From assembly GCA_948470475.1 (NCBI GenBank), contig OX419343.1:21358321-21422320 (forward strand): a stretch of DNA of 64,000 nt. Reading direction: 5' to 3'. A model generated the notes under the pieces. It had not been told where the DNA came from and made no database searches. It worked only from the letters and a program-made list of their open reading frames with translations. Below are positions 49,201 to 59,079 of this stretch, piece after piece. This DNA comes from Galaxea fascicularis (lineage: Eukaryota; Cnidaria; Anthozoa; Scleractinia; Euphylliidae). A program made the translations under genes and the position numbers. The stretch's first letter is position 1; every line of letters starts with the position of its first letter.

Positions 49201-49418
49201 TCTGAGTTATAGTAACTTAACATTTGCTATTCTCTCTCGTCGAAAGGTTTTCGCTGTAATCTTCGGAACCCGATCAGTAACAACCGTGACCATTCAGGCC
49301 GTTCGGCTGGTATCGCATCCCCCTGGCTCCCTTATCAGAATCCATGATGCCGATTGTGATCACTCCGGGCGTTGTACAGCTTCAGCAACTGGACCATCCA
49401 GAAAAAATCCCAGCGCCA
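49201..49418 (+). CDS. novel paired gene, copy 2, GSLIRIHD exon
   Basis: Acceptor tttcgcttag (exact start uncertain by a few bases), donor gtgagt in phase 1. Reads ...LSRRKVFAVIFGTRS, then VSHPPGSLIRIHDADCDHSG and RCTASATGPSRKNPSAS. It aligns with copy 1 exon 35132-35348 over most of its length. No start exon was found upstream. Confidence 0.65.
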
Positions 49419-49810
49419 GTGAGTAAAGCCTGAACACTTAAAGGAGCTCTGTCGTGCTATTTCGGTCCACTGTTAAATGATAAATGATGTCTTGAAATCA
49501 GGGAAAACCCAGCAATAATGAAGCAGTTTATTTTCTCCGGACTGTGTTACTGCACTGAGAATAAACACGGTCTCCTTCTGCTACGGATGACAAGGATGGA
49601 AATGGAATGAATTTTGAAAAAATTACCCTAAATGTTTTAAATTCTCGCACGTGATCTTGAAGTCATGGCGGCCAAAAATGGACTATGGATAACGTTTCTT
49701 GCAAAAGGTGATTGATATCTTTCTCCTACAATTCAAGAAATTAAGTAGCATTTCTGTGAAGTTTGGGCTGAAAAACAGCAAAACCTCATGACAGTGCCCC
49801 TTTAAATACA

Positions 49811-50039
49811 CCATTTTACAGTTGTCTGCTTAGTGACCTGGCCTCTGAATAGCAGCGAGGTTGGAGTTGACCTTGTTTTGATACAGACCTCACTGCTTTT
49901 ATTATGCAAATCAGGTTGTTCTTATGCTAACTAGTTTGCATTTACATGAGAAAAGCAGAGAGGTCTGTATCAAGGCAAGGTCACCTCCAGCCTCACTTGC
50001 ATTCATGGCCAGGTAACTAAGTACACAACTGTAAAATGG
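49811..50039. repeat. 229-bp palindromic MITE-like element
   Basis: Left arm 49811-49892 (ccattttacagttgtctgct...gatacagacctc) and right arm 49960-50039 are imperfect reverse complements over about 80 nt. It lies in the first visible intron of novel gene copy 2. Confidence 0.85.
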
Positions 50040-50447
50040 CCCATTTGCCACATACTATTTTCTGGGATATGTTACTAACAACGATTTCAGGCCAGTTGGA
50101 GTAAACGTCTTTATGCTTTGTGTTTTTTGGGTAAATCCTACGATGTGAGCAAAAGTTGATATCTTGACTAGTTATCTTTTTGTTTACTTACAGTGCTGCA
50201 CAAAGTTGTATCCAAAGTTCCCTCATTAATGATAAATTATTCAGGTCTACATATGAAAGACACCCAAAGGCTTACATAAATTTCAAGGATCACATCACAG
50301 TAATAACATTAATTAAACAAATTATGGGTAAATAAAACCAAAAACCATGGCAAATGATAAAAAAAGAAATTTCCACTGAATACCAGACGACGATCGAATA
50401 GTATCCCATGATGCACCTCGTTTAGGCTTATATTATCACTGCGTACG

Positions 50448-50455
50448 TGACGTCA
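50448..50455 (+). promoter_or_regulatory. CRE-type palindrome TGACGTCA
   Basis: A perfect cAMP-response-element octamer lies 31 bp before the ATG at 50486 and 33 bp after the CCCATGATGC of the left inverted repeat. Suggestive of a promoter, not proof. Confidence 0.3.
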
Positions 50456-50485
50456 TCATTTACTCCACGCTCTAGCGAAGAAACC

Positions 50486-50719
50486 ATGGCGTGCTTTCAG
50501 ACTTGTCTGAATTCCGTGGCTTCTGCTTTCAAGAGTATCGATTTAGTTTATTTTCACTGCGTTTCCAATGAGGAGAACTTTGCCGTTACAGTAAAGGGTT
50601 TTACTTGTGTTTCGTTGATCTGTCGTGAAGAACATATAAGCTATGTGGAAAGCATGGGCGAACGAAGAAGAGCTCTCATCCCTGCGGTTGTTGCGAATTC
50701 GCTCGAGACTGCATCTTGA
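50486..50719 (+). CDS. 77-codon frame inside the inverted-repeat segment
   Basis: ATG in a strong context (aaaccATGg), reading MACFQTCLNSVASAFKSIDL ... VKGFTCVSLICREEHISYVE ... RRALIPAVVANSLETAS. Cysteine-bearing, no recognised domain. Confidence 0.25.
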   Translation: MACFQTCLNSVASAFKSIDLVYFHCVSNEENFAVTVKGFTCVSLICREEHISYVESMGERRRALIPAVVANSLETAS

Positions 50720-50731
50720 TCTCTGGACTTT

Positions 50732-51010
50732 TTATTTAACCAAGCCATCACTTTCATTTTCAAGAGGTACATTTTCCGAATAGAAGCTAAGGGGTTTTCT
50801 GATTTTTCTGTTGACATCTCTTGTCCGCTTCTTAGCAGGTTTGTTCGGTGTTGTGCCGCTTGCTACATGACATCTCTTTGAAGATGATGGTTCCATTGAG
50901 CTTTTGAAATTTACGAACTTAAACTCTCCGTTATTAAGGCTAGTTATCACTGCTGAGCATTTTGCAGTTTCGGAAAGAATAATAACCAAAACACCTTCGA
51001 AAATAATCAT
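50732..51010 (-). CDS. 92-codon frame inside the inverted-repeat segment
   Basis: ATG frame reading MIIFEGVLVIILSETAKCSA with a hydrophobic start, then a basic stretch (NKPAKKRTRDVNRKIRK). Converges on the plus-strand frame. No domain recognised; could be chance. Confidence 0.2.
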   Translation of the reverse strand: MIIFEGVLVIILSETAKCSAVITSLNNGEFKFVNFKSSMEPSSSKRCHVASGTTPNKPAKKRTRDVNRKIRKPLSFYSENVPLENESDGLVK

Positions 51011-51828
51011 TTTGACTCTAAAAGATGACCAAGCGCGGGAATAAAGCGCCAAACGAACTGAGACAGACATCCACACACGCAACACTGTGTTACGAAATTT
51101 CAGTCAACTTCGATCGTTCAAAAGGCCATACAAATGTGGGTACTTCTCGGTACTTCTTGGCCAAAACTCACTATTATGTCTATATTCTCTGCCGTGATGC
51201 CCCAAAATGGAAGACATCAACATACTATGCAAAAAAAAGCGAATATTCATGACCTTGTTACGGGTCAATGAAAGCTTTGTGATGCGAATAGTCACATAAC
51301 ACAATCAAAGACAAGAATATTATAATAAGACTGCCCTCTTGAACACTTACAAATCATTATAATTGTGCCAAAGGATTAAGTAATGCACTTTTCATACCTT
51401 TTACTACAATACAAATAAGAAATAGACCGCGGAGAAAACCACGTTATTTCACGCTGAAATCCATGATAACTTCGATGTCGCGTCATGTACGTAGCAAATT
51501 GCATCATGGGATACTATTCGATCGTCGTCTGATAGCTTAGTTTATAGATGTTGTCGCGGTTTAATTTTATTTTCTCTTTGGCGACTGAAAATTGTACAAT
51601 CATTCTTCCGTTCAACCAAATAATAAATTTGTTTTCACCTCTTTACAATGTACTGAGGACGAGAATTTCCGCGAAGTATAATTTACAATACAGTTTGCTG
51701 TTCATGATCATTTTCTTCCTTTGTCTATCTTTGAAGTAATTAAACAATAGTGCCGTGAACCGGTTTGGAAATTTCACAATTAATTTTTGGTAAGCATGTT
51801 TTTAAATATAATTTTCGTTGTCTTGAAG

Positions 51829-51935
51829 ATTTTAACATGATGTGGAATGGCACCGCCATGGTTTGCTTTGAAATAACTCGCACACACGGAAAGTATTCCC
51901 TGAAAGTTATTGACGCCAATAAAATCGTCTTCGAG
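51829..51935 (+). CDS. novel paired gene, copy 2, CFE exon
   Basis: Acceptor gttgtcttgaag, donor gtaagt; phase 1 in, 0 out. Reads FNMMWNGTAMVCFEITRTHG then KYSLKVIDANKIVFE, aligned with copy 1 exon 34289-34392. Confidence 0.65.
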
Positions 51936-52033
51936 GTAAGTAAAAAGCTGTTTATTTTTTTGTTAATTATCATTTTGAAATTAAGCATTTCCTGATTATC
52001 ACTTCGTTTCGATCTTCCGGCTTGGTCTCCCGG

Positions 52034-52290
52034 GAGGAGGGGGGGGGGGGAAGGGGGTACTTCCAGAGAAATTGGGTAGGGGTGTGCGGCACGCTTCCTG
52101 AAGCCCTTACCCTATTTCAGACCAAAATCTGAGATTTTCCCTGACCTGATCAACTGACCCTTAAATCAATACCCTATTTCGGAATCAGTTCCCTAGGTAT
52201 GTTTGTACGCTTTTATTCATAATGGTAATTGAACTTCGTGCTGTGCAATTTGGTCTGAAATCATACGCGTGATTTCAAAATTGCACGGCA
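52034..52290. repeat. G-rich run and short palindrome in an intron
   Basis: 52036-52058 is a near-pure G tract with potential for a G-quadruplex. 52230-52290 holds a fold-back whose arms both read gtgc(c/t)gtgcaatttt...tgaaatca. Repetitive accctatttcagacc words recur at 52110 and 52613. Confidence 0.6.
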
Positions 52291-52969
52291 CGATTTATTA
52301 CATCCATTTTGAAATCACACAGTTATTTTGTCAATATTAATATTTATTTAATGTTCACTTCAGGAAAACTAGTTTTGAGTTTTGATGGGCTTAAAAAAAG
52401 GATGTGATTTAGAGCATAAAATGGTGCGATGTGGGAATAAATTGCACTGTTGAGAGCCAATCAGATTTCATGATTGACTGATAACGAGGGATTTCAGAAT
52501 AGGCGTAATAAAGTAGGATACAAAACTGTACAAAGTTTCGAGCTTAAAATTCCAAACTATAAAGCAGGTTGGATAACGCGTTGCCAATTCAAGACTAGAG
52601 TGCACGAACCATACCCTATTTCAGACCAAGATGGTCAAAACATACCCTTTGGCCCCGCACATACCTACATAGCCCATATGAGGGAGTACCCCCCGTGCTC
52701 GGTCCACACGTCTCGCGAATTTTTTTTTGTTTTTGCTACCCATAAGCTCAGTCAACCCGAGTGTAAATATAAACATGACCTCCTCTCAACAATTGTTTAT
52801 CTTAAAACGAATCCAAACATCTTCCAACACTTACGTGACAGTATGGTTTGCCAACTATAAACGACTGTTAACTCGCGGGCAACACAAAGCTATGAATATA
52901 TTAATTAAACGCAAAAATATTATTGGCAAGGGTGTTACTTTGTCAAACATGATTTCATGAACGTTTGAA

Positions 52970-53150
52970 AGCCGATTCGGCAAGAATTCCACACAGTTCG
53001 TGTTCATCGACGAATTATTCAGATAGTTCGTCTGGACGGATAATCCGTCTGTTTGCCCGTATTTATACGCAGACGAATTATCAGACGAACTATCGTTCTT
53101 TGCCCAAGTTCGTCCCAGACGGATCATCCGTCTCTAGTATAAATCGGGCC
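52970..53150. repeat. palindromic GACGAA-type element, copy 1
   Basis: Repeated, inverted words such as agttcgtctggacggat, cagacgaattatc and cagacggatcatccgtctct form imperfect nested hairpins. Related to 60845-61127 by the same motif set. Confidence 0.65.
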
Positions 53151-53707
53151 AATGTGTGGGACTGTGCAGAAATCATTTCACCGATTCCCTAAAATGTAAC
53201 AGAGATATTGGGGAACGATGGAAATGCATAAGTATTGAGCGGATCGCACTTTGGCAATACTATAAGCCACTAAAGTTAAAAGGTAGCTTTGTGTCAAGTT
53301 TTCGCCTTGAGAACACAAAGAAACTTGATTTTACAACTCACTGGAAGTTATTTAAGCCTTTAAAGGTGCAAAAATGTATCATGCTAAAATTCAAAGCCTT
53401 CAATTTTCCCTTCTAAAGCTTCTGATTGAAACATTTGGCGTCAGATATGACAATCTACAAAACATCTAGTTTATCTCCCTGCCGTGTCAACTCATGAAAT
53501 TCTGTATCCGGCGCGGTGAATTCTTGGACACAAAATTGCTAGTTTTTACGCTTTCGAAGACTCCTCGAGCGGACATAGTGAATTGATTAATGCAAAAACT
53601 GTAAAATTAATATGGCAATTCTTGTAATTTTAATTCTAATCTAATCGTCGTCGCACTTCGTGCATATTCTTTGCATAAATGCATGTGACGCACTTTCCTG
53701 TCCCCAG

Positions 53708-53773
53708 CGACCTAAAACGGCATGCATTACTGAAAGCAGCACACTACTTCAAGGAACTGTGCGGTCTTGTTGA
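53708..53773 (+). CDS. novel paired gene, copy 2, last exon
   Basis: Acceptor tttcctgtccccag in phase 0, then RPKTACITESSTLLQGTVRS, a Cys and TGA. It matches the start of copy 1's last exon but is much shorter. A different frame across the same DNA stays open to 54044, but only this one matches the paralogue and the upstream phase. Confidence 0.5.
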   Translation, partial: RPKTACITESSTLLQGTVRSC

Positions 53774-54610
53774 CACTTGGCAAATAAATAAGCTGAATAC
53801 TGATGTGAGTCTCGTTACTTTTTTGCAGAAAGTACGGCAGGGTTGTGACTGCAGAAGGAACATATCAAACCTATTTGAGCTTATTTACCTGGCAGGTGAT
53901 GGAAACTGGCAGTTAAAAAGTCTGAAACCCGGACTCACAAACAAATACCTAGCTGCTAAGAAAATTTCCAAAACTGACACTGGAAACAGCAACTTATTTT
54001 TGACGAACAAGAGCGACATGCGAAATCACTTTTTTTTGCTTTGATTCCTTTTGGAGTGGATGACTTCATTTCGACAATGACCCTGACCTGGGCCTGTACC
54101 TAACTAATTTGTTAAGCTCATGGCTGCCTTTTTTTTTTATTTTCATTCCGTCTTGTTGTCAACGACAAAAAAAACATGCTTTTTAGTACTGGAAACCGGC
54201 TGCTTCTTAAGCTTTCAGGAGGCGCAAATCGCTGCTGTAACAGCCTTATTGCTCTGACAAGAAACCGTAGGTTATATTTGGTGCATGCAACAACAGTCAA
54301 TTCAGTATTTATGACCAGTTATTTTATTGTTTCTTAGTTACGTTATTACAGAGAATTTTTCAGCAAGCTATGATATGTGTACACATGTCAAGGAAATCAA
54401 GGATCATTGTAACTTTGTTATGTATTTATTATTTTTAATAAATCGGTAACCAAGTCTAAGCGAACTTTCGTTTTCAGTTAATCAGTCAAAAGGAAAAATA
54501 ATTTAAACTGGAAAAGCCCTAGAACTTTTCCTTCCTGCTAGTACATTTTAAAAGACGTTACTTCCATGTCAAAAGATCGCGCTTTTTCGCTTCAGCCGGT
54601 CAAGTTGTTT

Positions 54611-54714
54611 TGGCGGGTTTCCATTGAACAGATTAGGAACGGCGTCGATGAAAACTTAAAGAGCGCGGTTAAAAATCAATGTCTTTCCTTTGTAACGGAT
54701 CGTCATCGGAGTAA
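54611..54714 (+). repeat. dispersed direct repeat, copy 2
   Basis: Partner of 44104-44209, same orientation, slightly diverged. Confidence 0.8.
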
Positions 54715-55368
54715 ATTGAGCCAAAGGTGCTTCCACGGATAATAACACTTTTCCTAAGGCTTGATTACCCTATCTCATTATTTGATCAAGCCGCTGATAC
54801 GCACGGCACTCTGGTTTTCCAAAGACCCAGTATGGTTTCAACAATCCTGGTGACCCATAGACGTTTTCTACGATTCTGGCAAGCGCTAACTCGTTGTCTA
54901 ACTCCAACAATAATTTAAAATATGGGGGATCCAGTTAGTGTGGGTTTTGGCCTAAACTGCTCCTTAATCTAAATTTACGGTTCATAATTCAAAGATGTAG
55001 AAATACTGTGACCATCCCTTTTTGTGGCTTAATAGGGTGAAACCCCGTGACCAAATAGCACGATTGAGTACTTTTTTCAGGAAATAGGGTAAGCCAACTC
55101 TAAGTGGACATTGAAAGGTCCTTTTCCCGAATGACTCGTGTCACTAACTTCCCAAATGTGTTAGCGGGTCAAGTGCATTTCATGGCAATTTGCCATAAAC
55201 ATGACGTTTCCACTGCAAATTAAACAACAGAAATCACAGGAAGCTCAAACGGACCATGTAAATATTGAAGAAATTAATTAGTTACTTGAGCGCTGCGACC
55301 GGGAAGTAAGCGGTCAGTAAGCGGTCAGTGTTGTGTTACATTGCAGACCGTTGATAATTTGAGCGCTT

Positions 55369-55664
55369 TACTACGAAAATCACCGAACTGTGAAATGGGC
55401 CCGGATTTTCGTATGCTGCCCCGCCCACTTTCTTCTACTGCCCCTCCCACTTTTATCGATGGATTCCAAGAATTCTCGGCCCGCGCGTACACGGCTGTTT
55501 GTGCTGTATGAAACTGTACTCGTGTGGATCGCGGCCGGTTAAATATCGCTGCACTTGAGTTTGAATAATATTTCTTCTCAAATCTTCATTTAAGGCTTTA
55601 CGACGCTCATAAACTCTTCCCGCCATGCTCATATGCGCCATCGCTACGCCACAGTGAAATATAA
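55369..55664. repeat. DIRS left inverted terminal repeat, outer part
   Basis: Pairs with 60290-60466 in reverse complement (shared tgtgaaatgggcccg, actttcttctactgcccctc, gcgccatcgctacgccacag), with an additional insertion of about 135 bp in the middle. The inner part of this repeat resumes at 55921-55972. Confidence 0.8.
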
Positions 55665-55927
55665 TTGTAAAATTAAACGAGACTTACCGTAAGTTGAAGT
55701 TTGATTGAGATTCTACGAAGTCATTGGTCTGGAGCTAAGGAGTCAGGTGAGATATGCGCGCGAAACCAGAGCGGTCACACTTCAAAGGCGAGTGATCAGG
55801 ACTGTTGTGAACAGTAGGGTGGGTAGCCCAGATGGGAGGGCACCTGACTCCTTAGCTCCAGACCAATGACTTCGTAGAATCTCAATCAAACTTCAACTTA
55901 CGGTAAGTCTCGTTTAATTTTACAATT
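55663..55927. repeat. palindrome with two perfect 87-bp arms splitting the DIRS terminal repeat
   Basis: Arms 55663-55749 and 55841-55927 are exact reverse complements around a 91-nt centre. The arm tips read aattgtaaaattaaacgag; the inner arm and centre (gctaaggagtcaggtgagat, cgaaaccagagcggtcac) resemble the inner terminal repeat of the same element, so it may derive from a related DIRS copy. Confidence 0.85.
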
Positions 55928-56135
55928 CTACTTCGTCATTGGTCAATGTCGCTAAGGAGTCACGTGAGACTTTAAAGCGTCATGATCATGAGCAGAAACC
56001 ATGAGCATAAATCGAATTTAATGCAAATAAACAACAGCAGGGTGCTGAAATGAAGTACACACCCATACATGTCAAATCTCTTCAAGTGATCTAACAGCAA
56101 CGATATAGTTAATAAATCTGGTTGGAACAACCATG

Positions 56136-57371
56136 TCAAACATTAACAGCTATTATGCAGTAGCTCATGCCCAAAATTTTTGGCAGTGTCCTGGATAGGC
56201 TTATCATAAAACCGAGCAAAGGTGCTCTCACTACTCCAACCTGCTGTAGACAAGATAGTCGGTCAAAAGGGACCTGTTTTCCTTTTGCCGCTGAGGTGAC
56301 TGCTGCTCTTGTGCTGTGAGCTTTATACACACTAGTGTCAATTCCTGCTTTGGCCATGACATTCTTGAGCCATCGAGCAATAGTGTTAGTTGAGACTGGT
56401 TTGTGCGGTTTCTGATAGCCAATCAGCAACTGGTCCGCTTCCCCTCTTAGGTGAGATGTTCTACTAATATAGTTTTGTAGATGTTGTACAACACACAGGT
56501 TCCGGTCGGGTTCGTATGACAAAAACTCAAGTCGACCTAGGTGCTTTCCTGGCCGGGTGGTCTTCAGGGGCGTGTCAATTGTAAATACACATTTGTTTGC
56601 AGTTAAAGTCATTGAGGTCAGAGTAAGTGCCTTCAGTGTCTGTACTCTCTGGCCAGACAACAGAGCAAGCAACATGGTTAGCTTCCAGGACATATCTCTG
56701 AGACTCAATTCCACTCCAAGAGTCCAGGTTGCAAGGACCTTTAGAACAGAGTTCACATCCCATATTTCTCTGTATCGTGGGAGGGAAGGTCGAGTTTCGA
56801 AAACGCCTTTAACAAACCTGGTAACAAGTGGATGGCTACCAAAGTGAACACTCCCTGGAAGCACAATAATAGATGATAGGGCACTACGTGCGGTGTTTAT
56901 ACAGCTGTATCCCACACCAGTAGCAAAGAGGTCTCCAAGGAAATTTATACCATCCTGTAAAGTGGCCTGAAGGGGATTAATATGCCGTTGACAACAGAAT
57001 GATTCCCACTTCTTGTGGTAAGTTTGGTACTGAGTTGTGGTGCCTGATCTCCATGACTGCATGATGATCCTTGAAGCTTCTGCCGAAATTCCTTGGCTTT
57101 CAAGAGATCTCCGGACAAGTGGCACATCAGCAGCTCCAGTTTTGGATACAGAGGGTGAATCATTGCCGGGCTGCTTGGAAGAAACAGCAGTTTCTTCCTG
57201 TTGGGTAGTAGTACTGGATTGTCTATCAGCATTCTCATCAAGACAGGCCACCATGTTTGAGTTGGCCATTTCGGAACAATGATAATTCCTTGATAATTCC
57301 GTTGGATCTTCTGCAATACTCTCCTGATAAGAGAAAATGGAGGGAACATGTAAGGTATATATTGCTTCCAT
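56136..57371 (-). CDS. DIRS tyrosine recombinase, frameshifted before the catalytic Tyr
   Basis: The ATG frame encodes a phage-integrase-like enzyme that would insert the circular DIRS cDNA. Visible are the N-terminal core-binding part (GTTTQYQTYHKKWESFC, about 110-126), catalytic Arg242 in LLSGQRVQTL, and HSTR (His352, Arg355). After residue 370 (QVPFD) the frame leaves the family pattern. The expected end, STAGWSSESTFARFYDKP then AKNFGHELLHNSC, is intact in the +1 frame from 56259 to the stop at 56143, with the catalytic tyrosine codon at 56208-56206. One base is missing near 56260. Overlaps the RT frame by 427 nt, as usual for DIRS. Confidence 0.88.
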   Translation of the reverse strand: MEAIYTLHVPSIFSYQESIAEDPTELSRNYHCSEMANSNMVACLDENADRQSSTTTQQEETAVSSKQPGNDSPSVSKTGAADVPLVRRSLESQGISAEASRIIMQSWRSGTTTQYQTYHKKWESFCCQRHINPLQATLQDGINFLGDLFATGVGYSCINTARSALSSIIVLPGSVHFGSHPLVTRFVKGVFETRPSLPRYREIWDVNSVLKVLATWTLGVELSLRDMSWKLTMLLALLSGQRVQTLKALTLTSMTLTANKCVFTIDTPLKTTRPGKHLGRLEFLSYEPDRNLCVVQHLQNYISRTSHLRGEADQLLIGYQKPHKPVSTNTIARWLKNVMAKAGIDTSVYKAHSTRAAVTSAAKGKQVPFDRLSCLQQVGVVRAPLLGFMISLSRTLPKILGMSYCIIAVNV

Positions 57372-59062
57372 GATAAGTGAAAGGCATCAACCGCCACTGC
57401 CCCTGGGTCAGGATGCCAGGATACATAAGGCTGAAGCTGGTGGTTTAGTCTGGAAGCAAATAAGTCAATGTTGGGCACAACCTTTACTACATTGAGACAG
57501 TCCCTGAAAATAGTTCTGTCTAGTGTCCACTCAAGTTGTGAGTGAGGCTGTCTAGATTGTTTATCAGCTTCCACATTCTCCACACCAGGGATATGGACAG
57601 CCGTAAGCCAAATATTACGTTGGGCACACCATGACCAAATTTCTTTGGCTAGGTCATTTCTTTTTTCAGAGCTACTAGTGCCCATGTGGTTTACATCAGA
57701 CAGGGCAGTCATATTATCTACCATGAGCTTCACATGCTGCCCATTAATGATAGATGAGAAAGATTTAAGAGCCAAGTATATGGCTAGAAGCTCTAAATAG
57801 TTTATGTGGTTTTTGGCCTCCTCTGTAGTCCAGTGTCCACCTGTACTGGTATCATTTAGGGCGCAGCCCCAGCCAGTGGATGAGGCATCAGTTGACATGA
57901 CAACAGTAGGCTCACCATGACTGATGTCATTGTAGCTGGCTTCAAGGTGTGTGTTCCACCACATTAATTCATTACAAGCCTTGTCTGATACCACCATAAA
58001 AGCATCATAATCACCCTTGCTGTATCTGAGGGCAAGAGTTTTCTCCCTCTCTAACTGACGGAAATAAAGGGGACCATACATGACTCCTGGGAAACTAGAT
58101 ACCATATACCCAAGGGCTCTAGAAACCTCCCGAATAGTGGTTTTTTGGGCCTTGATAAGCTTGGCACAGATTGATTTGAGCTTGCCATTTTTTTCATTTG
58201 TCAAATAAATTTTCATCTGGACTGAGTCCAAGACCAACCCCAAAAATACTAATTTTTGTGTAGGGGTAAAAACTGACTTCTGAGGGTGAATAATGAAACC
58301 CAATGAGAGGAACATTTTCACAGTGTCTAGGACATTAGCTAGGCATTCCTCATAACTTCCACCTTGTAGGTATGAGTCATCAATATATGGAGAGTTTATG
58401 TGTCCAAGCTGTCTCAAAACAGCATAGGCTGGCTTCATAAGTTTGGTAAACTTCCTTGGACAGAAAGCTAAGCCATGAGGAAAGCAGGTAAACTGATACA
58501 ATTTACCACCCCATTCAAACTTAAGGTACTTCTGATGTGCAACCGCAACAGGGACAGAGTAATACGCGTCCTTAAGATCCACAGAACCCATAAAGCAGTT
58601 AGGCGTCATGAGGCTTATTACACTTTGAAGTGTATCCATTTTAAAGTTGTTGTATTGCACATGCTTGTTCAGGTTTTTAAGATTGAGAATAATTCTGTGG
58701 GAGCCGTCTTTTTTGGGTCGTACAAAAACAGAGGAGATAAACTCCCCTGGTTCATGACTGGTTTCCACAATAACTGCCTTCTGAAGCAGGTTAGCAACCT
58801 CTTTAGAAATGATATCATTTTCTTCAGTACTAAAACATTTCATTGCAGGGGGGTGTGTTTGACTAGGCTTAGTGTCAAATTCAATGTATTGCCCTGACAC
58901 CATTTGAAGAATCTCAGGGTCTGAGGTGATTTTTTGCCAACAATGAGTAAATTCTCCCAGCCTACCGCTTTTGAAGCTACTTATTTGTGCAACAAGGTAA
59001 GCCATTAGTGTAGGAATAAAGTCTTCAATTTGAGTTACCTGTAACATGTGAAGTTTAGGCAT
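56945..59062 (-). CDS. DIRS reverse transcriptase and RNase H
   Basis: A 705-codon frame from the first ATG (MPKLHMLQV), 18 bp past the gag stop. RT motifs: KKDGSHRIILNLKNLN, VDLKDAYYSVPV, CFPHGLAFCPRKFTK and the active-site YIDD (about residue 226). RNase H follows with STDASSTGWG (about 391), NYLELLAIYLAL (about 421) and MVDNMTALSDVN (about 447), then PGVENVEADKQSR. All acidic residues expected for both activities are visible. The frame stays open upstream into gag, so translation could use reinitiation or a frameshift. Confidence 0.92.
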   Translation of the reverse strand: MPKLHMLQVTQIEDFIPTLMAYLVAQISSFKSGRLGEFTHCWQKITSDPEILQMVSGQYIEFDTKPSQTHPPAMKCFSTEENDIISKEVANLLQKAVIVETSHEPGEFISSVFVRPKKDGSHRIILNLKNLNKHVQYNNFKMDTLQSVISLMTPNCFMGSVDLKDAYYSVPVAVAHQKYLKFEWGGKLYQFTCFPHGLAFCPRKFTKLMKPAYAVLRQLGHINSPYIDDSYLQGGSYEECLANVLDTVKMFLSLGFIIHPQKSVFTPTQKLVFLGLVLDSVQMKIYLTNEKNGKLKSICAKLIKAQKTTIREVSRALGYMVSSFPGVMYGPLYFRQLEREKTLALRYSKGDYDAFMVVSDKACNELMWWNTHLEASYNDISHGEPTVVMSTDASSTGWGCALNDTSTGGHWTTEEAKNHINYLELLAIYLALKSFSSIINGQHVKLMVDNMTALSDVNHMGTSSSEKRNDLAKEIWSWCAQRNIWLTAVHIPGVENVEADKQSRQPHSQLEWTLDRTIFRDCLNVVKVVPNIDLFASRLNHQLQPYVSWHPDPGAVAVDAFHLSWKQYIPYMFPPFSLIRRVLQKIQRNYQGIIIVPKWPTQTWWPVLMRMLIDNPVLLPNRKKLLFLPSSPAMIHPLYPKLELLMCHLSGDLLKAKEFRQKLQGSSCSHGDQAPQLSTKLTTRSGNHSVVNGILIPFRPLYRMV

Positions 59063-59079
59063 GATATCATCAGCAGTGT

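Larger units (their letters stand above)
50384..51531. mobile_element. 1.15-kb segment bounded by 31-bp perfect inverted repeats
   Basis: Bases 50384-50414 (cagacgacgatcgaatagta then tcccatgatgc) are the exact reverse complement of 51501-51531, and weaker symmetry continues inward. Inside are two convergent ATG frames, 50486-50719 (+) and 51010-50732 (-). Terminal inverted repeats suggest a DNA transposon, but no target duplication or transposase is recognisable. Confidence 0.6.

Noticed and set aside
53679..54044. 121-codon plus ORF
   Set aside because: The frame matching the paralogue and the phase-0 acceptor is a different one that stops at 53773; the longer frame probably arises by chance.
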